DNA of 64,000 bases, from positions 6,550,001 through 6,614,000 of the forward strand of contig NZ_CP127385.1 in NCBI RefSeq assembly GCF_030378205.1. The letters run 5' to 3'. Each line of letters opens with the position of its first letter. Positions within the stretch are counted from its first letter, which is position 1. Shown in pieces: positions 35,810 through 43,918 of the stretch. This DNA is from Bradyrhizobium sp. NP1. GTDB lineage: Bacteria > Pseudomonadota > Alphaproteobacteria > Rhizobiales > Xanthobacteraceae. The position numbers were made by a program, and so were the translations under genes. Below the pieces are notes generated by a model that saw nothing but the letters and a program-made list of their open reading frames with translations, searched no databases and was not told where the DNA came from.

Positions 35810-35864
35810 CGATTTGAAGTCCGCGTATCTGATTTTTGGAAGCCCGTGCGCGGACTTCAAATCG
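35810..35864. repeat. 16-bp perfect inverted repeat (hairpin)
   Basis: CGATTTGAAGTCCGCG at 35810-35825 and its exact reverse complement at 35849-35864, with a 23-bp loop. It begins 7 bp after the stop of the permease gene on the minus strand. A smaller stem (CTGGAA...TTCCAG, about 35780-35800) lies beside it. It may be a terminator or a dispersed intergenic element. Confidence 0.75.
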
Positions 35865-35870
35865 GCGGTA

Positions 35871-36722
35871 CTAGCTGCGCATGCCCCAGCGGTCCAGTGT
35901 CGCGCGCTCGATGGTGCGGAAGACGATGCTGTCCATCAGCAGGCCGATGATGATGACCGTCAACAGGCCGGCAAAGACGCCGGGAATATCGAGCGTATTG
36001 CGGCTTTCGAAAATGAACCAGCCGAGGCCACCCTGCCCTGACGCGGCGCCGAAGACGAGCTCCGCGGCGATCAGCGTGCGCCAGGCAAAGGCCCAGCCGA
36101 TCTTCAAGCCGGTCAGGATCGAGGGGAACGCCGCAGGAATCAGGATCTTGCTGACGAAAGCCAGGCCGCCGAGCCCGTAATTGCGGCCCACCATCCGCAG
36201 CGTCTGCGACACGCCGCGGAACCCGCTCAGCGTGTTCAATGCGACCACCCAGAGCACGGAATGGATCAGCACGAAGATGAGGCTGCCGTCGCCGAGGCCG
36301 AACCAGATCAGCGCCAGCGGCAGCAGCGCGATCGCCGGCAGCGGATTGAGCATCGCGGTGACGGTCTCGAGGAAATCGGTTCCAATCCGGCTCGTGATGG
36401 CGAAGATCGTCAGCGCAAACGCGATCGCGACGCCGAGCGCATAGCCGATCAGCAGCACCGAAAGCGAGGAAACGGCGCGCGCCGGAAGACGGCCGGATGC
36501 GACATTTTCGAACAGCGAGAGCACGGTGTCGGACAGCGACGGAAACAACAGGGGATTGTTGAGCTGCCCTGCATAGATCTCCCAGGCAAGCGCCAGCAGG
36601 ATCAGGACGATCGACTTCCTGAAGATCGCGCTGTCCCACAATAGCGCAAGGGTGCTGCGCTCCTGCCTCGCCGCGGACGCGGCTTGCGGATCAGGGCTTC
36701 GGATGACGAATTCAACCGCCAC
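35871..36722 (-). CDS. ABC transporter permease, TauC/SsuC/NrtB type
   Basis: 283 residues from GTG 36722, 2 bp after the ATPase stop. About six helices; typical NitT/TauT loop motifs, LPLALIWFGLGDGSLIFV at about 135-152 and the coupling region GLGGLAFVSKILIPAAFPSILTGLKIGWAFAWRTLIAAEL. Inner-membrane channel of an importer for sulfonates, nitrate, pyrimidines or similar solutes; the ligand of this one is not determined. Confidence 0.93.
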   Translation of the reverse strand: MAVEFVIRSPDPQAASAARQERSTLALLWDSAIFRKSIVLILLALAWEIYAGQLNNPLLFPSLSDTVLSLFENVASGRLPARAVSSLSVLLIGYALGVAIAFALTIFAITSRIGTDFLETVTAMLNPLPAIALLPLALIWFGLGDGSLIFVLIHSVLWVVALNTLSGFRGVSQTLRMVGRNYGLGGLAFVSKILIPAAFPSILTGLKIGWAFAWRTLIAAELVFGAASGQGGLGWFIFESRNTLDIPGVFAGLLTVIIIGLLMDSIVFRTIERATLDRWGMRS

Positions 36723-36724
36723 GT

Positions 36725-37567
36725 TCAGCTTCCTCCGGCAAAAAGAATATCGTGAATGCGCTGCTCGACCTGCGCGGTGCTGCCGTCGGCGGCCGCACTG
36801 TCGACGTTACGAACGTCAGCCCGAACCTGGCCGGGATTGGGCGACAGCAGCAGCACGCGTGTCCCGATGCGAATGGCTTCGGGAATCGAGTGAGTGACGA
36901 ACAGCACGGTGAACTTCGTATCTTCCCACAGGCGCAACAGCTCGTCCTGGCAGGTCCGGCGCGTCAGCGCGTCGAGCGCCGCGAACGGCTCGTCCATCAG
37001 CAGGATATCCGGCTCCATCGCCATGCCACGCGCGATCGCCACGCGCTGCTTCATGCCGCCCGACAGGGTATGCGGATAACTGTGCATGGCCGAAGCGAGC
37101 CCGACCTTCTCGATGTAGTGCCGGGCGCGTTTCCCGGCGTCCCCAGCGGCCATCTTGCGGGCGTTGACCAGCGGAAACATCACGTTTCCCAGCACGGTCT
37201 TCCACGGCAGCAGCTGGTCGAACTCCTGGAACACCATCATCCGGTCGGTGCCGGGCTTCGTGACCAGGCGACCGTTGAGACGGATCGTGCCCTCGGCCGG
37301 TTTGATGTAGCCGCCGACGGCCTTGAGCAGGCTGGACTTGCCGCAACCGGACGGACCGAGCAGCACCATGCGGTCCGAACGGTGGACGTCAAAATGAACC
37401 GCCCGGGTTGCAGTGACGACCTCGCGTGGAGTCGTATAGCGCAGGGTCAGATTCTCGACCTCGAGCAGGGGCGATACGGCCTGCCCATCGCGCGGCGCGG
37501 CAGGCGCCGTTCCTGCCGCGGCTACCGGCGCTTCGGTCATCGCCATGTCAGCTACCGGGGAGGTCAT
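36725..37567 (-). CDS. ABC transporter ATP-binding protein, TauB/SsuB type
   Basis: 280 residues. Walker A GPSGCGKSS, Q-loop FQEFDQLLPWKTV (typical of this group), signature LSGGMKQR, Walker B ILLMDEPFAALDA, H-loop THS. A Pro/Ala-rich N-terminal stretch of about 30 residues precedes the domain. The annotated ATG overlaps the binding protein gene by 20 bp; ATG 37546, just after that stop codon, is equally plausible. Confidence 0.92.
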   Translation of the reverse strand: MTSPVADMAMTEAPVAAAGTAPAAPRDGQAVSPLLEVENLTLRYTTPREVVTATRAVHFDVHRSDRMVLLGPSGCGKSSLLKAVGGYIKPAEGTIRLNGRLVTKPGTDRMMVFQEFDQLLPWKTVLGNVMFPLVNARKMAAGDAGKRARHYIEKVGLASAMHSYPHTLSGGMKQRVAIARGMAMEPDILLMDEPFAALDALTRRTCQDELLRLWEDTKFTVLFVTHSIPEAIRIGTRVLLLSPNPGQVRADVRNVDSAAADGSTAQVEQRIHDILFAGGS

Positions 37568-38549
37568 GGATTTCCGGAAAATAGAGGTCCTTCCAGCTTT
37601 CCGGATCGGCCTTGATCGAGCCGACCCGGTGCATGAATTTCGCGAACGAAAGGTTCGCCTGCGGCACCCGCGTCCAGGTCACATCCTTGCCCGCGATGAT
37701 CTCGGCAACGAAATCCGTCTTCAGGTTCGAATTGGTGTCCTTGATCCAGGTCTCGGCCGCGAGCTTCGGGTCGGCGTTGATGGTCCTGGTCGCCTCATCG
37801 ACCGCGTCCAGGAAGGCCCCATAGAGCTCCGGATTGTCTTTTCGAAAGCGCGCCGTCGTCCAGGCGACGGAGAATGTATGCGGCCCCAGCACATCGAACG
37901 ACGAGAGCACCGTATGGATGTTGGGCTGCTTCACCTGCTGGAACTGGAACGGCGGGACGCTGAACACGGCGGTGATGCCTCCCGCGCCTCCCATCAGCGC
38001 AAGCGTCGAGTCGGGCGGCGTCATCGATACCGTCAGCGGATCGAGCTTGGCGAAATCCTTGTCGCCGAAGGTCTTGGCGGCCGCCATCTGCAGCATCACC
38101 GCCTGGACCGACACTTTCACCGACGGCATCGCGATGCGGTCCTTGTCGGTGAAGTCTGCGATCGTCTTGACGTTCTCCCTGCTGGTATTGAGCAGGAAGG
38201 GCTGCGAGCTCAGCGCGCAGATACCCTTCACTTCCAGCGCAGTTCCCCTGGTCTTGTCCCAGAGCGTCACAAGGCCGGGAACGCCGCCCGCCACGACGTC
38301 GGCTGAATTCGACAGCAGCGCCTCGTTCATCGTCGAAGGACCATTGAAGCGCATCCATGTGACCTTGGGGTCCTTGATGCCGCGCTTCTCCGCATACTTC
38401 TCGATCAAGCGGTCGCGCTTCATGATGATGAATTCCAGATATCCGAGCGAGAACTGCTCCGCGATGCGGATTTCCGCCGCCTGCAATCCGGACGGATGCG
38501 CAACGGCGGCCGCAATCAGCAGCGAGGCTACCCAGGATCTTCTTGTCAT
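37548..38549 (-). CDS. ABC transporter substrate-binding protein, NitT/TauT type
   Basis: 333 residues from ATG 38549, with GGAG 8 nt upstream. Signal peptide at 1-24 (cut near LQAAEI). Features of the family: IRIAEQFSLGYLEFIIMKRDRLIEKYA, SADVVAGGVPGLVTLWDK, IAMPSVKVSVQAVMLQMAA. Periplasmic receptor for the permease/ATPase pair downstream. The gene lies 119 bp after the synthase-like gene on the same strand, so the cluster may be read from the same upstream operator. Confidence 0.92.
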   Translation of the reverse strand: MTRRSWVASLLIAAAVAHPSGLQAAEIRIAEQFSLGYLEFIIMKRDRLIEKYAEKRGIKDPKVTWMRFNGPSTMNEALLSNSADVVAGGVPGLVTLWDKTRGTALEVKGICALSSQPFLLNTSRENVKTIADFTDKDRIAMPSVKVSVQAVMLQMAAAKTFGDKDFAKLDPLTVSMTPPDSTLALMGGAGGITAVFSVPPFQFQQVKQPNIHTVLSSFDVLGPHTFSVAWTTARFRKDNPELYGAFLDAVDEATRTINADPKLAAETWIKDTNSNLKTDFVAEIIAGKDVTWTRVPQANLSFAKFMHRVGSIKADPESWKDLYFPEIHDLPGS

Positions 38550-38668
38550 TTTACCACTCCGCCTTGCTTCGTCGGACGACCATCGCGATCGCTCGGGGAG
38601 CGAGACCTCGCGTCGTCGCAAGCTCCCAGGCCCGCCCTTGCGCGGGGCGGCGCCAAAACGTCGACCGC

Positions 38669-39895
38669 TCAGGAAGGCACTGCCGGGGTCGACAGCGCTT
38701 CGCTCGCGATGACGCTGAAGCGATCGTCGCTGACCGGCGATTTGGTACGGATCGCCTCTTCCTTGACCCGCTTCAGGAGCTCCTGCCGCTGCGCGTCCGT
38801 CGCCGAAAAGCCGAACTGCGACAGCTTCAGATCGATCGAGGCCGCCCCGCTCTTCTTGCCGAGCACGATCTCCCTGATCTGTCCGACGAGCTGCGGCGCA
38901 TAGGCCTCCGCCGTGAAGGGCTGCTTGAGGACGCCGGCGACCACCGTCCCGGATTCGTGAGCGAACGAATTCCTCCCCACCACCGCCTTGTGACGCTGCA
39001 ACGGAACTTTCGACATGTCCTCGACCAGCCGTGAAATCGCCGTCAGCCGCGAGGTGTCGAGGCCGACGTCGACGCCGTAAAGGACGAGGAGAGCAACCGC
39101 GACCTCCTCGAGTGAGGCATTGCCGGAGCGCTCACCGATGCCATTGATCGTCACGGACAGATATTCGGCGCCGGCTTCGGCGCCCGCGATCGTGTTGGCG
39201 ACCGCCAGGCCAAAATCGTTGTGGCAGTGCACTTCGAGCGCCACCGGCGTCGCCCGTTTCACCTCACGCACGAGATCGCCGATGACCTGCGGTGTGGCGC
39301 AGCCCGATGTATCGACGAGGCGGATGCGATCGACCGTCCCGCGCCGGGTCAGCTCCTCGACGACGTGCTGCAGGAAACGCATGTCGCAACGGGTCGTGTC
39401 GTAGGGACTGAAGATGACGTGGAGCCCCAGCTCGCGCGCATAGGTCGTCACCTCGATGGCGCGCGTCAGATACGCCGCATCGTCCAGCGCGAGCTTGCTG
39501 TCGCGCTGGACGTAACCGATCGGCAGGCTCAGCCGCACGGCCCAGGCGCCACAACTCTTCACCAGATCGATGTCCTGGCGGCGGGCGAGCGCCAGCGCGC
39601 TGACCTTCGCCCGCAGCCCGGCGCCGGCGATCGCCGCCAGCGCATCGCGATCGTCCACCGATACCGCCGGCGTGCCTGCTTCGATCTCGTAGACGCCAAG
39701 CGCGTCGAGTTCGCGGGCGATCGCGAGCTTCTCCGCGGCGGTGAACACGACGCCGGCCTGCTGCTCGCCGTCGCGCAGCGTGCAATCCGCGATCCGCACC
39801 TCGCCGGCAAACTGCCGCGAACTGGCGGCCGCCTGCAGCGGGCTCGTCATCCAAAGGACCTTGCCGCTGTTGTTATCCACGTTGCCTTGCCTCAT
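38669..39895 (-). CDS. HMGL-like/2-isopropylmalate synthase-like enzyme (LeuA/NifV family, no LeuA regulatory domain)
   Basis: About 408 residues from ATG 39895. Pyruvate-carboxyltransferase barrel: VRIADCTLRDGEQQAG (metal and acetyl-CoA region), CHNDFGLAVANTIAGAEAGA with the metal His pair HCHND, NGIGERSGNASLEEV, and HESGTVVAGVL. It lacks the long C-terminal allosteric domain of LeuA, as NifV-type homocitrate synthases do. It joins acetyl-CoA to a 2-oxo acid, or cleaves such a product. The start is uncertain (39955, 39895 or 39850); 39895 is favoured because the shared operator motif upstream is then exactly 63 nt away, as in the Bug gene. Neighbours: exported CMD-like protein, 2-hydroxy-acid dehydrogenase, ABC importer. 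Confidence 0.85.
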   Translation of the reverse strand: MRQGNVDNNSGKVLWMTSPLQAAASSRQFAGEVRIADCTLRDGEQQAGVVFTAAEKLAIARELDALGVYEIEAGTPAVSVDDRDALAAIAGAGLRAKVSALALARRQDIDLVKSCGAWAVRLSLPIGYVQRDSKLALDDAAYLTRAIEVTTYARELGLHVIFSPYDTTRCDMRFLQHVVEELTRRGTVDRIRLVDTSGCATPQVIGDLVREVKRATPVALEVHCHNDFGLAVANTIAGAEAGAEYLSVTINGIGERSGNASLEEVAVALLVLYGVDVGLDTSRLTAISRLVEDMSKVPLQRHKAVVGRNSFAHESGTVVAGVLKQPFTAEAYAPQLVGQIREIVLGKKSGAASIDLKLSQFGFSATDAQRQELLKRVKEEAIRTKSPVSDDRFSVIASEALSTPAVPS

Positions 39896-39956
39896 CGCTT
39901 TCGTCGCGCTCTGAACATTGGGGTGCGACGCTTTTAGGAGCCGTCGCGAAGGCATG

Positions 39957-39976
39957 ACAGAAATTTCTGGTGATGG
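39957..39976. promoter_or_regulatory. LysR-type operator candidate upstream of the synthase-like gene
   Basis: ACAGAAATTT then CT then GGTGATG; CAGAAATTTCTG at 39958-39969 is a perfect 12-bp palindrome. 17 of 20 positions equal the site at 41800-41819, and both are 63 nt from the start codon of the gene downstream on the minus strand. Confidence 0.6.
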
Positions 39977-40031
39977 CCCCTATCAGCCCGCGCTCTTCGC
40001 AACTGCGAAAGGTGAAACGCAGAGCGCGGAT

Positions 40032-40670
40032 CTAGCAACGATCTGGCGCCGCACGGCGCCCATCGCTCTCCGGCTTGATCGCAAGCGACTTCGCAAGAAG
40101 GTTGGTCGCGACATATTGGGTGGCCGTGATCGTCAGCTCGACGATCTCCCGCGGCGAGAAGAACCGGGACAGCTCGGCAAAAGTCGCGTCGTCGACATTG
40201 CCGGCGCGTCCGACAACCTGATCGACATAGGCGAGCAAGGCGCGCTCGCGCTCATCGAACAGCCCGCCTTCCTGCCACGCGTCAAGCCGATCGATCTGAG
40301 CCGGCGTAAAGCCGCAGGCGCGCGCGATCGGCGCATGCTGGGCGAATTCGTAAGCCGAGCCCGTTATCCCGGCGGTACGCAGGATCGCGAGCTCGCGGAA
40401 CTTCCTCGGCGTCGTCGCGTCGAACCGCAAGGCGTAGGTCAGCTGCTGTCGCGCGTAGAAGATCTTGCCGGCGTGGCCGAGCGTCAGATGCAGGTTGATC
40501 AGCTCTCCGCCGTGCGAGCGGATCATGGCGAAGGCGGCAGCCGTATCCGGGTCGCCGGGCGGCTCGGCGAGGCGCGGCAAGCGTGAAATCCGATCATCCG
40601 CCGCCTGCGCACAACTCATGGCGACGGTCAGGCCGAGCGCGATCCGCAGCAAGAATGCCGATCTTTTCAT
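40032..40670 (-). CDS. Exported carboxymuconolactone decarboxylase-like protein
   Basis: 212 residues from ATG 40670 (GAGGGA nearby). A signal peptide covers 1-23 (ending SCAQAADD), unusual for this family, so the protein is probably periplasmic. The CMD/AhpD-like core has RKFRELAILRTAGITGSAYEFAQHAPIARACGFTPAQIDRL and FSPREIVELTITATQYVATNLLAKSL. The CxxC of AhpD peroxidases is absent; YEFAQH occupies the equivalent place, as in carboxymuconolactone decarboxylase-like and alkylhydroperoxidase-like relatives. It lies between the Bug receptor and the synthase-like gene on the same strand. Reaction unknown. Confidence 0.85.
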   Translation of the reverse strand: MKRSAFLLRIALGLTVAMSCAQAADDRISRLPRLAEPPGDPDTAAAFAMIRSHGGELINLHLTLGHAGKIFYARQQLTYALRFDATTPRKFRELAILRTAGITGSAYEFAQHAPIARACGFTPAQIDRLDAWQEGGLFDERERALLAYVDQVVGRAGNVDDATFAELSRFFSPREIVELTITATQYVATNLLAKSLAIKPESDGRRAAPDRC

Positions 40671-40739
40671 TCCCTCTTCTCCCTCACCTCGTGCCCATGC
40701 CGGCAGCAGCCTGGACGGCACATCCGCGTGCGCGTGACG

Positions 40740-41738
40740 TCAGTCTGCCTTGAGGCCAAGCTGATGGATCAGCGGCTGCCAGCGGCCGGATTCGGCACGA
40801 ATGAAGCCGTCGAGCGCCTGTGGCGTTGATCCCACGACATCGATGATCGACAGCCGGCTGCGCAGTTCCGGCGCCTTGAGGCTCTCGTTCACCGCCGCGT
40901 TGAGCCTGGCGATGAGCGGCGCCGGCGTGCCGGCCGGCGCGAGCAAGCCGTACCATTCGGTGGTGACGACATCGAATCCCTGTTCGGCAAAAGTCGGCAC
41001 GTCGGGCATCGACGGATAGCGGGCCGCTGACGAGATGCCGAGCGCCTTGATCTGTCCGGCCTGGTATTGCGACAAGCCTTGAGCAACGGTCGCAAACTGC
41101 AGCGGCACATGGCCGGCGATGAGATCGTTCATCGCTGGCGTGCCGCCGCGATAAGGCACGTGGGTGATGTCGATGCCGGCGCGCAGCTTCAGCAATTCGG
41201 CGGTGAGATGGGTCATGCTGCCCACCCCGGCCGAGCCGAAGTTCAGTTCGCCCGGCTTCTTCCGCGCAAGCTCGACCAGCTCCTTGAGCGTGTTCGCAGG
41301 CAAGCCCGGATAGGCGAACAGGACGACCGGCGTCTGCGCGAGCAGCGTGATCGGGGCAAAGTCCGTCAGCGCGTCATAGGGAACCTTGGAATAGAGCGCC
41401 GCGTTCGTGGTGTGATTGCTGACCGCGACAAGCAGCGTGTAGCCGTCGGGGCTCGCCTTGGCGACGGCGGCGGATCCGATCATCGTCGAAGCGCCGGGCC
41501 GGTTCTCCACGATGACGGGCTGGCCCCATTTCTGGTTCAGGCCGTGCGCCACGACACGACCGACGGTATCGACCGAGCCACCCGCCGGGAACGGCACGAT
41601 GATCCGGATCGGCCGGTCGGGAAATGTGTCGCTTGCCGATTGCGCACCGGCCTGCGGCGCAGCGAGCAGCCCCGTGCCGGCAAGGAACGCCGCGCCCAGA
41701 GCAGCCATCGCGACGAGCTTGCCGAAACGAGGCCGCAT
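40740..41738 (-). CDS. Tripartite tricarboxylate transporter substrate-binding protein (Bug family)
   Basis: About 332 residues from ATG 41738 (GGGAGAC upstream). Signal peptide at 1-31. Bug signature: FPDRPIRIIVPFPAGGSVDTVGRVVA, then WGQPVIVENRPGASTMIGSAAVAKASPDGYTLL, and AYPGLPANTLKELVELARKKPGELNFGSAGVGS. Bug proteins are periplasmic receptors for carboxylates; many are orphans with no membrane partners nearby, as here. It follows the LysR gene at 42780 on the same strand, with an operator-like motif 63 nt before its start, and precedes the CMD-like gene by 69 bp. Confidence 0.94.
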   Translation of the reverse strand: MRPRFGKLVAMAALGAAFLAGTGLLAAPQAGAQSASDTFPDRPIRIIVPFPAGGSVDTVGRVVAHGLNQKWGQPVIVENRPGASTMIGSAAVAKASPDGYTLLVAVSNHTTNAALYSKVPYDALTDFAPITLLAQTPVVLFAYPGLPANTLKELVELARKKPGELNFGSAGVGSMTHLTAELLKLRAGIDITHVPYRGGTPAMNDLIAGHVPLQFATVAQGLSQYQAGQIKALGISSAARYPSMPDVPTFAEQGFDVVTTEWYGLLAPAGTPAPLIARLNAAVNESLKAPELRSRLSIIDVVGSTPQALDGFIRAESGRWQPLIHQLGLKAD

Positions 41739-41799
41739 GCTGTCTCCCATTCGCACCAACCGATTGCGGGGCGCACAGTAGGATGACATCGGGCACAAA

Positions 41800-41819
41800 A
41801 CAGAAATTTTCGGTGATGC
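41800..41819. promoter_or_regulatory. LysR-type operator candidate upstream of the Bug gene
   Basis: ACAGAAATTT then TC then GGTGATG, 17 of 20 to the site before the synthase-like gene, in the 130-bp gap between the LysR and Bug genes. Confidence 0.6.
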
Positions 41820-41871
41820 TTGCCATCACGCCCCGTTATCGCTGTCGCGGAACGGGTCCGGTCTGCCGGCA

Positions 41872-42780
41872 TCAGCCCTCGGCGCCTCCTGCAAGCTGGT
41901 CGCGCAGCGACCGGCTTACGAATTCGATGAACAGCTCGCCCGCCGCCGATGGCTCATGCTGAGGCTGGTGGGCGACCGTAAGGCTGCGGGTGATCTTCGG
42001 ATCGACCAGCCGCAACACGCGCGGCGCGGCCGGAATGCCGCCGGAGGGGACCGCGGAGCGCGGCAGGATCGAGGCCCAGTTGGGCCGCTGCACCATGTTG
42101 CAGATAGCGACCAGCGAATCGACCTCGATGGCTCCGTTGAGCTCGATGCCGACCTGGGCAAAATGCGCCTCGATGATCATGCGCAGCGAATTGCGCGGCG
42201 AAGCCGCGATCATCTTGAAGCTGGCGAGATCCGTGCCGCTGATGGTCTCGCCGGACCAGGGCGTGTCATGGCCGATCACGACCACGAGTTCCTCGGTCGC
42301 GAGGTGCCGGTAGCTCAGCCGGCGCTCACCGTCCACGAAGTTCACGAACGCAAAATCGAGCTCGCCCTGGATCAGCCAGTCGAGCAGGTTGGCGCTGTAG
42401 CCTTCATGCACGCGAAGCTGCAGCCCCGGATTCTGGTCATGAAACTCAGCGAGCGTCCGGCCGAGGCTGCCGAGCGCCAGCGAGGGCGGCACGCCGACGA
42501 CCAATTCGCCCGCAAGCTGATCGGAGCTCTCGCGCAGCATGGTGCGCAGCCGCTCCGCATTGAGCAACGTCTCGCGGCACAGCGGATAGAGCGCGCGCGC
42601 ATGCGCATTCGGATTGACGCCATGCGGCGTCCGGTCGAACAGCTTCACGCCATAGTCTGCCTCGAGACGGCGGATCTGCATGCTAACCGCGGGCTGAACC
42701 ACGTGAAGGCGGCGGGCGGCCTTGGTGATGCTCTTTTCTTCGTAGAGCGCGACAAAGTACTGTATCTGTCTCAAATCCAT
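41872..42780 (-). CDS. LysR family transcriptional regulator
   Basis: 302 residues. N-terminal helix-turn-helix: MDLRQIQYFVALYEEKSITKAARRLHVVQPAVSMQIRRLEADYGVKLFDR (1-50), then a linker and two-lobed ligand-binding domain (about 90-295) with GELVVGVPPSLALGSLGRTL. The NAC/CynR-like N-terminus is typical of activators. Divergent from a second LysR gene at 42880, and upstream of the Bug gene on the same strand, so the ACAGAAATTT sites at 41800 and 39957 are its likely targets. Confidence 0.93.
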   Translation of the reverse strand: MDLRQIQYFVALYEEKSITKAARRLHVVQPAVSMQIRRLEADYGVKLFDRTPHGVNPNAHARALYPLCRETLLNAERLRTMLRESSDQLAGELVVGVPPSLALGSLGRTLAEFHDQNPGLQLRVHEGYSANLLDWLIQGELDFAFVNFVDGERRLSYRHLATEELVVVIGHDTPWSGETISGTDLASFKMIAASPRNSLRMIIEAHFAQVGIELNGAIEVDSLVAICNMVQRPNWASILPRSAVPSGGIPAAPRVLRLVDPKITRSLTVAHQPQHEPSAAGELFIEFVSRSLRDQLAGGAEG

Positions 42781-42793
42781 GGGCGACGTCCGT

Positions 42794-42805
42794 TTTCCGA
42801 TTTGG
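42794..42805. promoter_or_regulatory. LysR box copy in the divergent lysR promoter region
   Basis: TTTCCGATTTGG, 11 of 12 identical to the centre of the palindrome at 43814-43832 before the dioxygenase gene. Placed between the two divergent lysR genes, as expected for autoregulation. Confidence 0.45.
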
Positions 42806-42879
42806 CCCTGCGATCCGCCTGCGGCGCGACGGAATCAGGAATTCCCGATGCCGCCCTCACGACCACGGAAGGCCGACCG

Positions 42880-43809
42880 ATGGACCGCCTGCACCTGATC
42901 CGCACCTTCATCGCCGTGGCCGACGCCCGCAGCTTCAGCGCGGCCGCCTCACGGCTCCGGGTCTCGCGCGCCAGCGTGACCAAGCAGGTGGCGGCGCTCG
43001 AGGCCACGCTCAAGGTGCGACTGTTCGACCGGACGACGCATGCGGTGAACCTCACTGACGCCGGCGCGGCCCTGCTCGCCGACGGCGCCCGCCTGCTCGA
43101 CGATTTCGAGGCGCTCAAGCTCGGCATCCGCTCGACCAGATCGGCTCCCAGCGGCACGATTCGCATCGGAACGCCGCCCTCCTTCGGTACCTTCCACCTC
43201 GTTCCGGCGATCGAGGCCTTCAGATCGACCTATCCCGACATCCGGATCGCCCTCTCCAATGACGACGGTTCGCTCGATATCGTCAAGAGCGGGCTCGATT
43301 TTTCGATACGGATCGCGCACGCCCTGCGCGACGCCAGCATGATCTCGCGCCTGTTGATGCATGTTCCCCAGGTGCTCGTCGCCGCACCCTCCTATCTCGA
43401 TCGCCGCGGCATGCCGAAGGCGCCGAGAGACCTCGCCCAGCACAATTGCCTCGTGCACAGCGTCAAGGCGCCGACCGGCATCTGGCAATTCCGCCGCGGC
43501 GCGGACGCTTTCCGCGTTCGCGTCTCCGGATCGCTGTCGTCCAATTTCGGCGACGCGATCCGCTCCGCGGCCCTTGTTGGCGCGGGAATCTCGATGCATC
43601 CGATGTACATGGTGGACGACGACATACGCAGCGGCGGGCTGCGCGTAGTGATGGCGGAGTATATTCCGACCAGCCTCGAGATCAGGGCGGTCTATACGCG
43701 GCGCGACCTTCCGCTACGGGTCTCGCTGTTTCTCGAGCATCTGCACGGCTGGCTCAAGGGGAAGACGAGCTGGACCGCGCCGCCACGCCGCGGCGAGCGG
43801 CGTGCCTGA
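42880..43809 (+). CDS. LysR family transcriptional regulator
   Basis: 309 residues from ATG 42880; the much longer open frame upstream crosses the opposite lysR gene and is rejected. Helix-turn-helix MDRLHLIRTFIAVADARSFSAAASRLRVSRASVTKQVAALEATLKVRLFDR, and a ligand-binding domain of the DmlR/AaeR-like kind (GTIRIGTPPSFGTFHLVPAIEAF, AAPSYLDRRGMPKAPRDLAQHNCLVH). It precedes a TauD-type dioxygenase on the same strand; a palindrome lies in the 109-bp gap. Confidence 0.93.
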   Translation: MDRLHLIRTFIAVADARSFSAAASRLRVSRASVTKQVAALEATLKVRLFDRTTHAVNLTDAGAALLADGARLLDDFEALKLGIRSTRSAPSGTIRIGTPPSFGTFHLVPAIEAFRSTYPDIRIALSNDDGSLDIVKSGLDFSIRIAHALRDASMISRLLMHVPQVLVAAPSYLDRRGMPKAPRDLAQHNCLVHSVKAPTGIWQFRRGADAFRVRVSGSLSSNFGDAIRSAALVGAGISMHPMYMVDDDIRSGGLRVVMAEYIPTSLEIRAVYTRRDLPLRVSLFLEHLHGWLKGKTSWTAPPRRGERRA

Positions 43810-43813
43810 GGCT

Positions 43814-43832
43814 TGTTTCCGAATTGGAAACA
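43814..43832. promoter_or_regulatory. LysR-type operator before the TauD-type dioxygenase
   Basis: TGTTTCC-GAATT-GGAAACA: perfect 7-bp arms, 5-bp centre, 4 bp after the lysR stop and 87 bp before the dioxygenase start. Confidence 0.6.
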
Positions 43833-43918
43833 CCGTGATTCCGAGCCGTCCCCTCCGGGCGCGGCGAATTTCGCCCATATTGCGCGGAGTAACCCTTCAA
43901 AAGCGCGGGAGAAGCGTC

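Noticed and set aside
41956..42879. 308-residue extension of the plus-strand LysR protein
   Set aside because: It is antisense to the other lysR gene; the helix-turn-helix begins exactly at ATG 42880.
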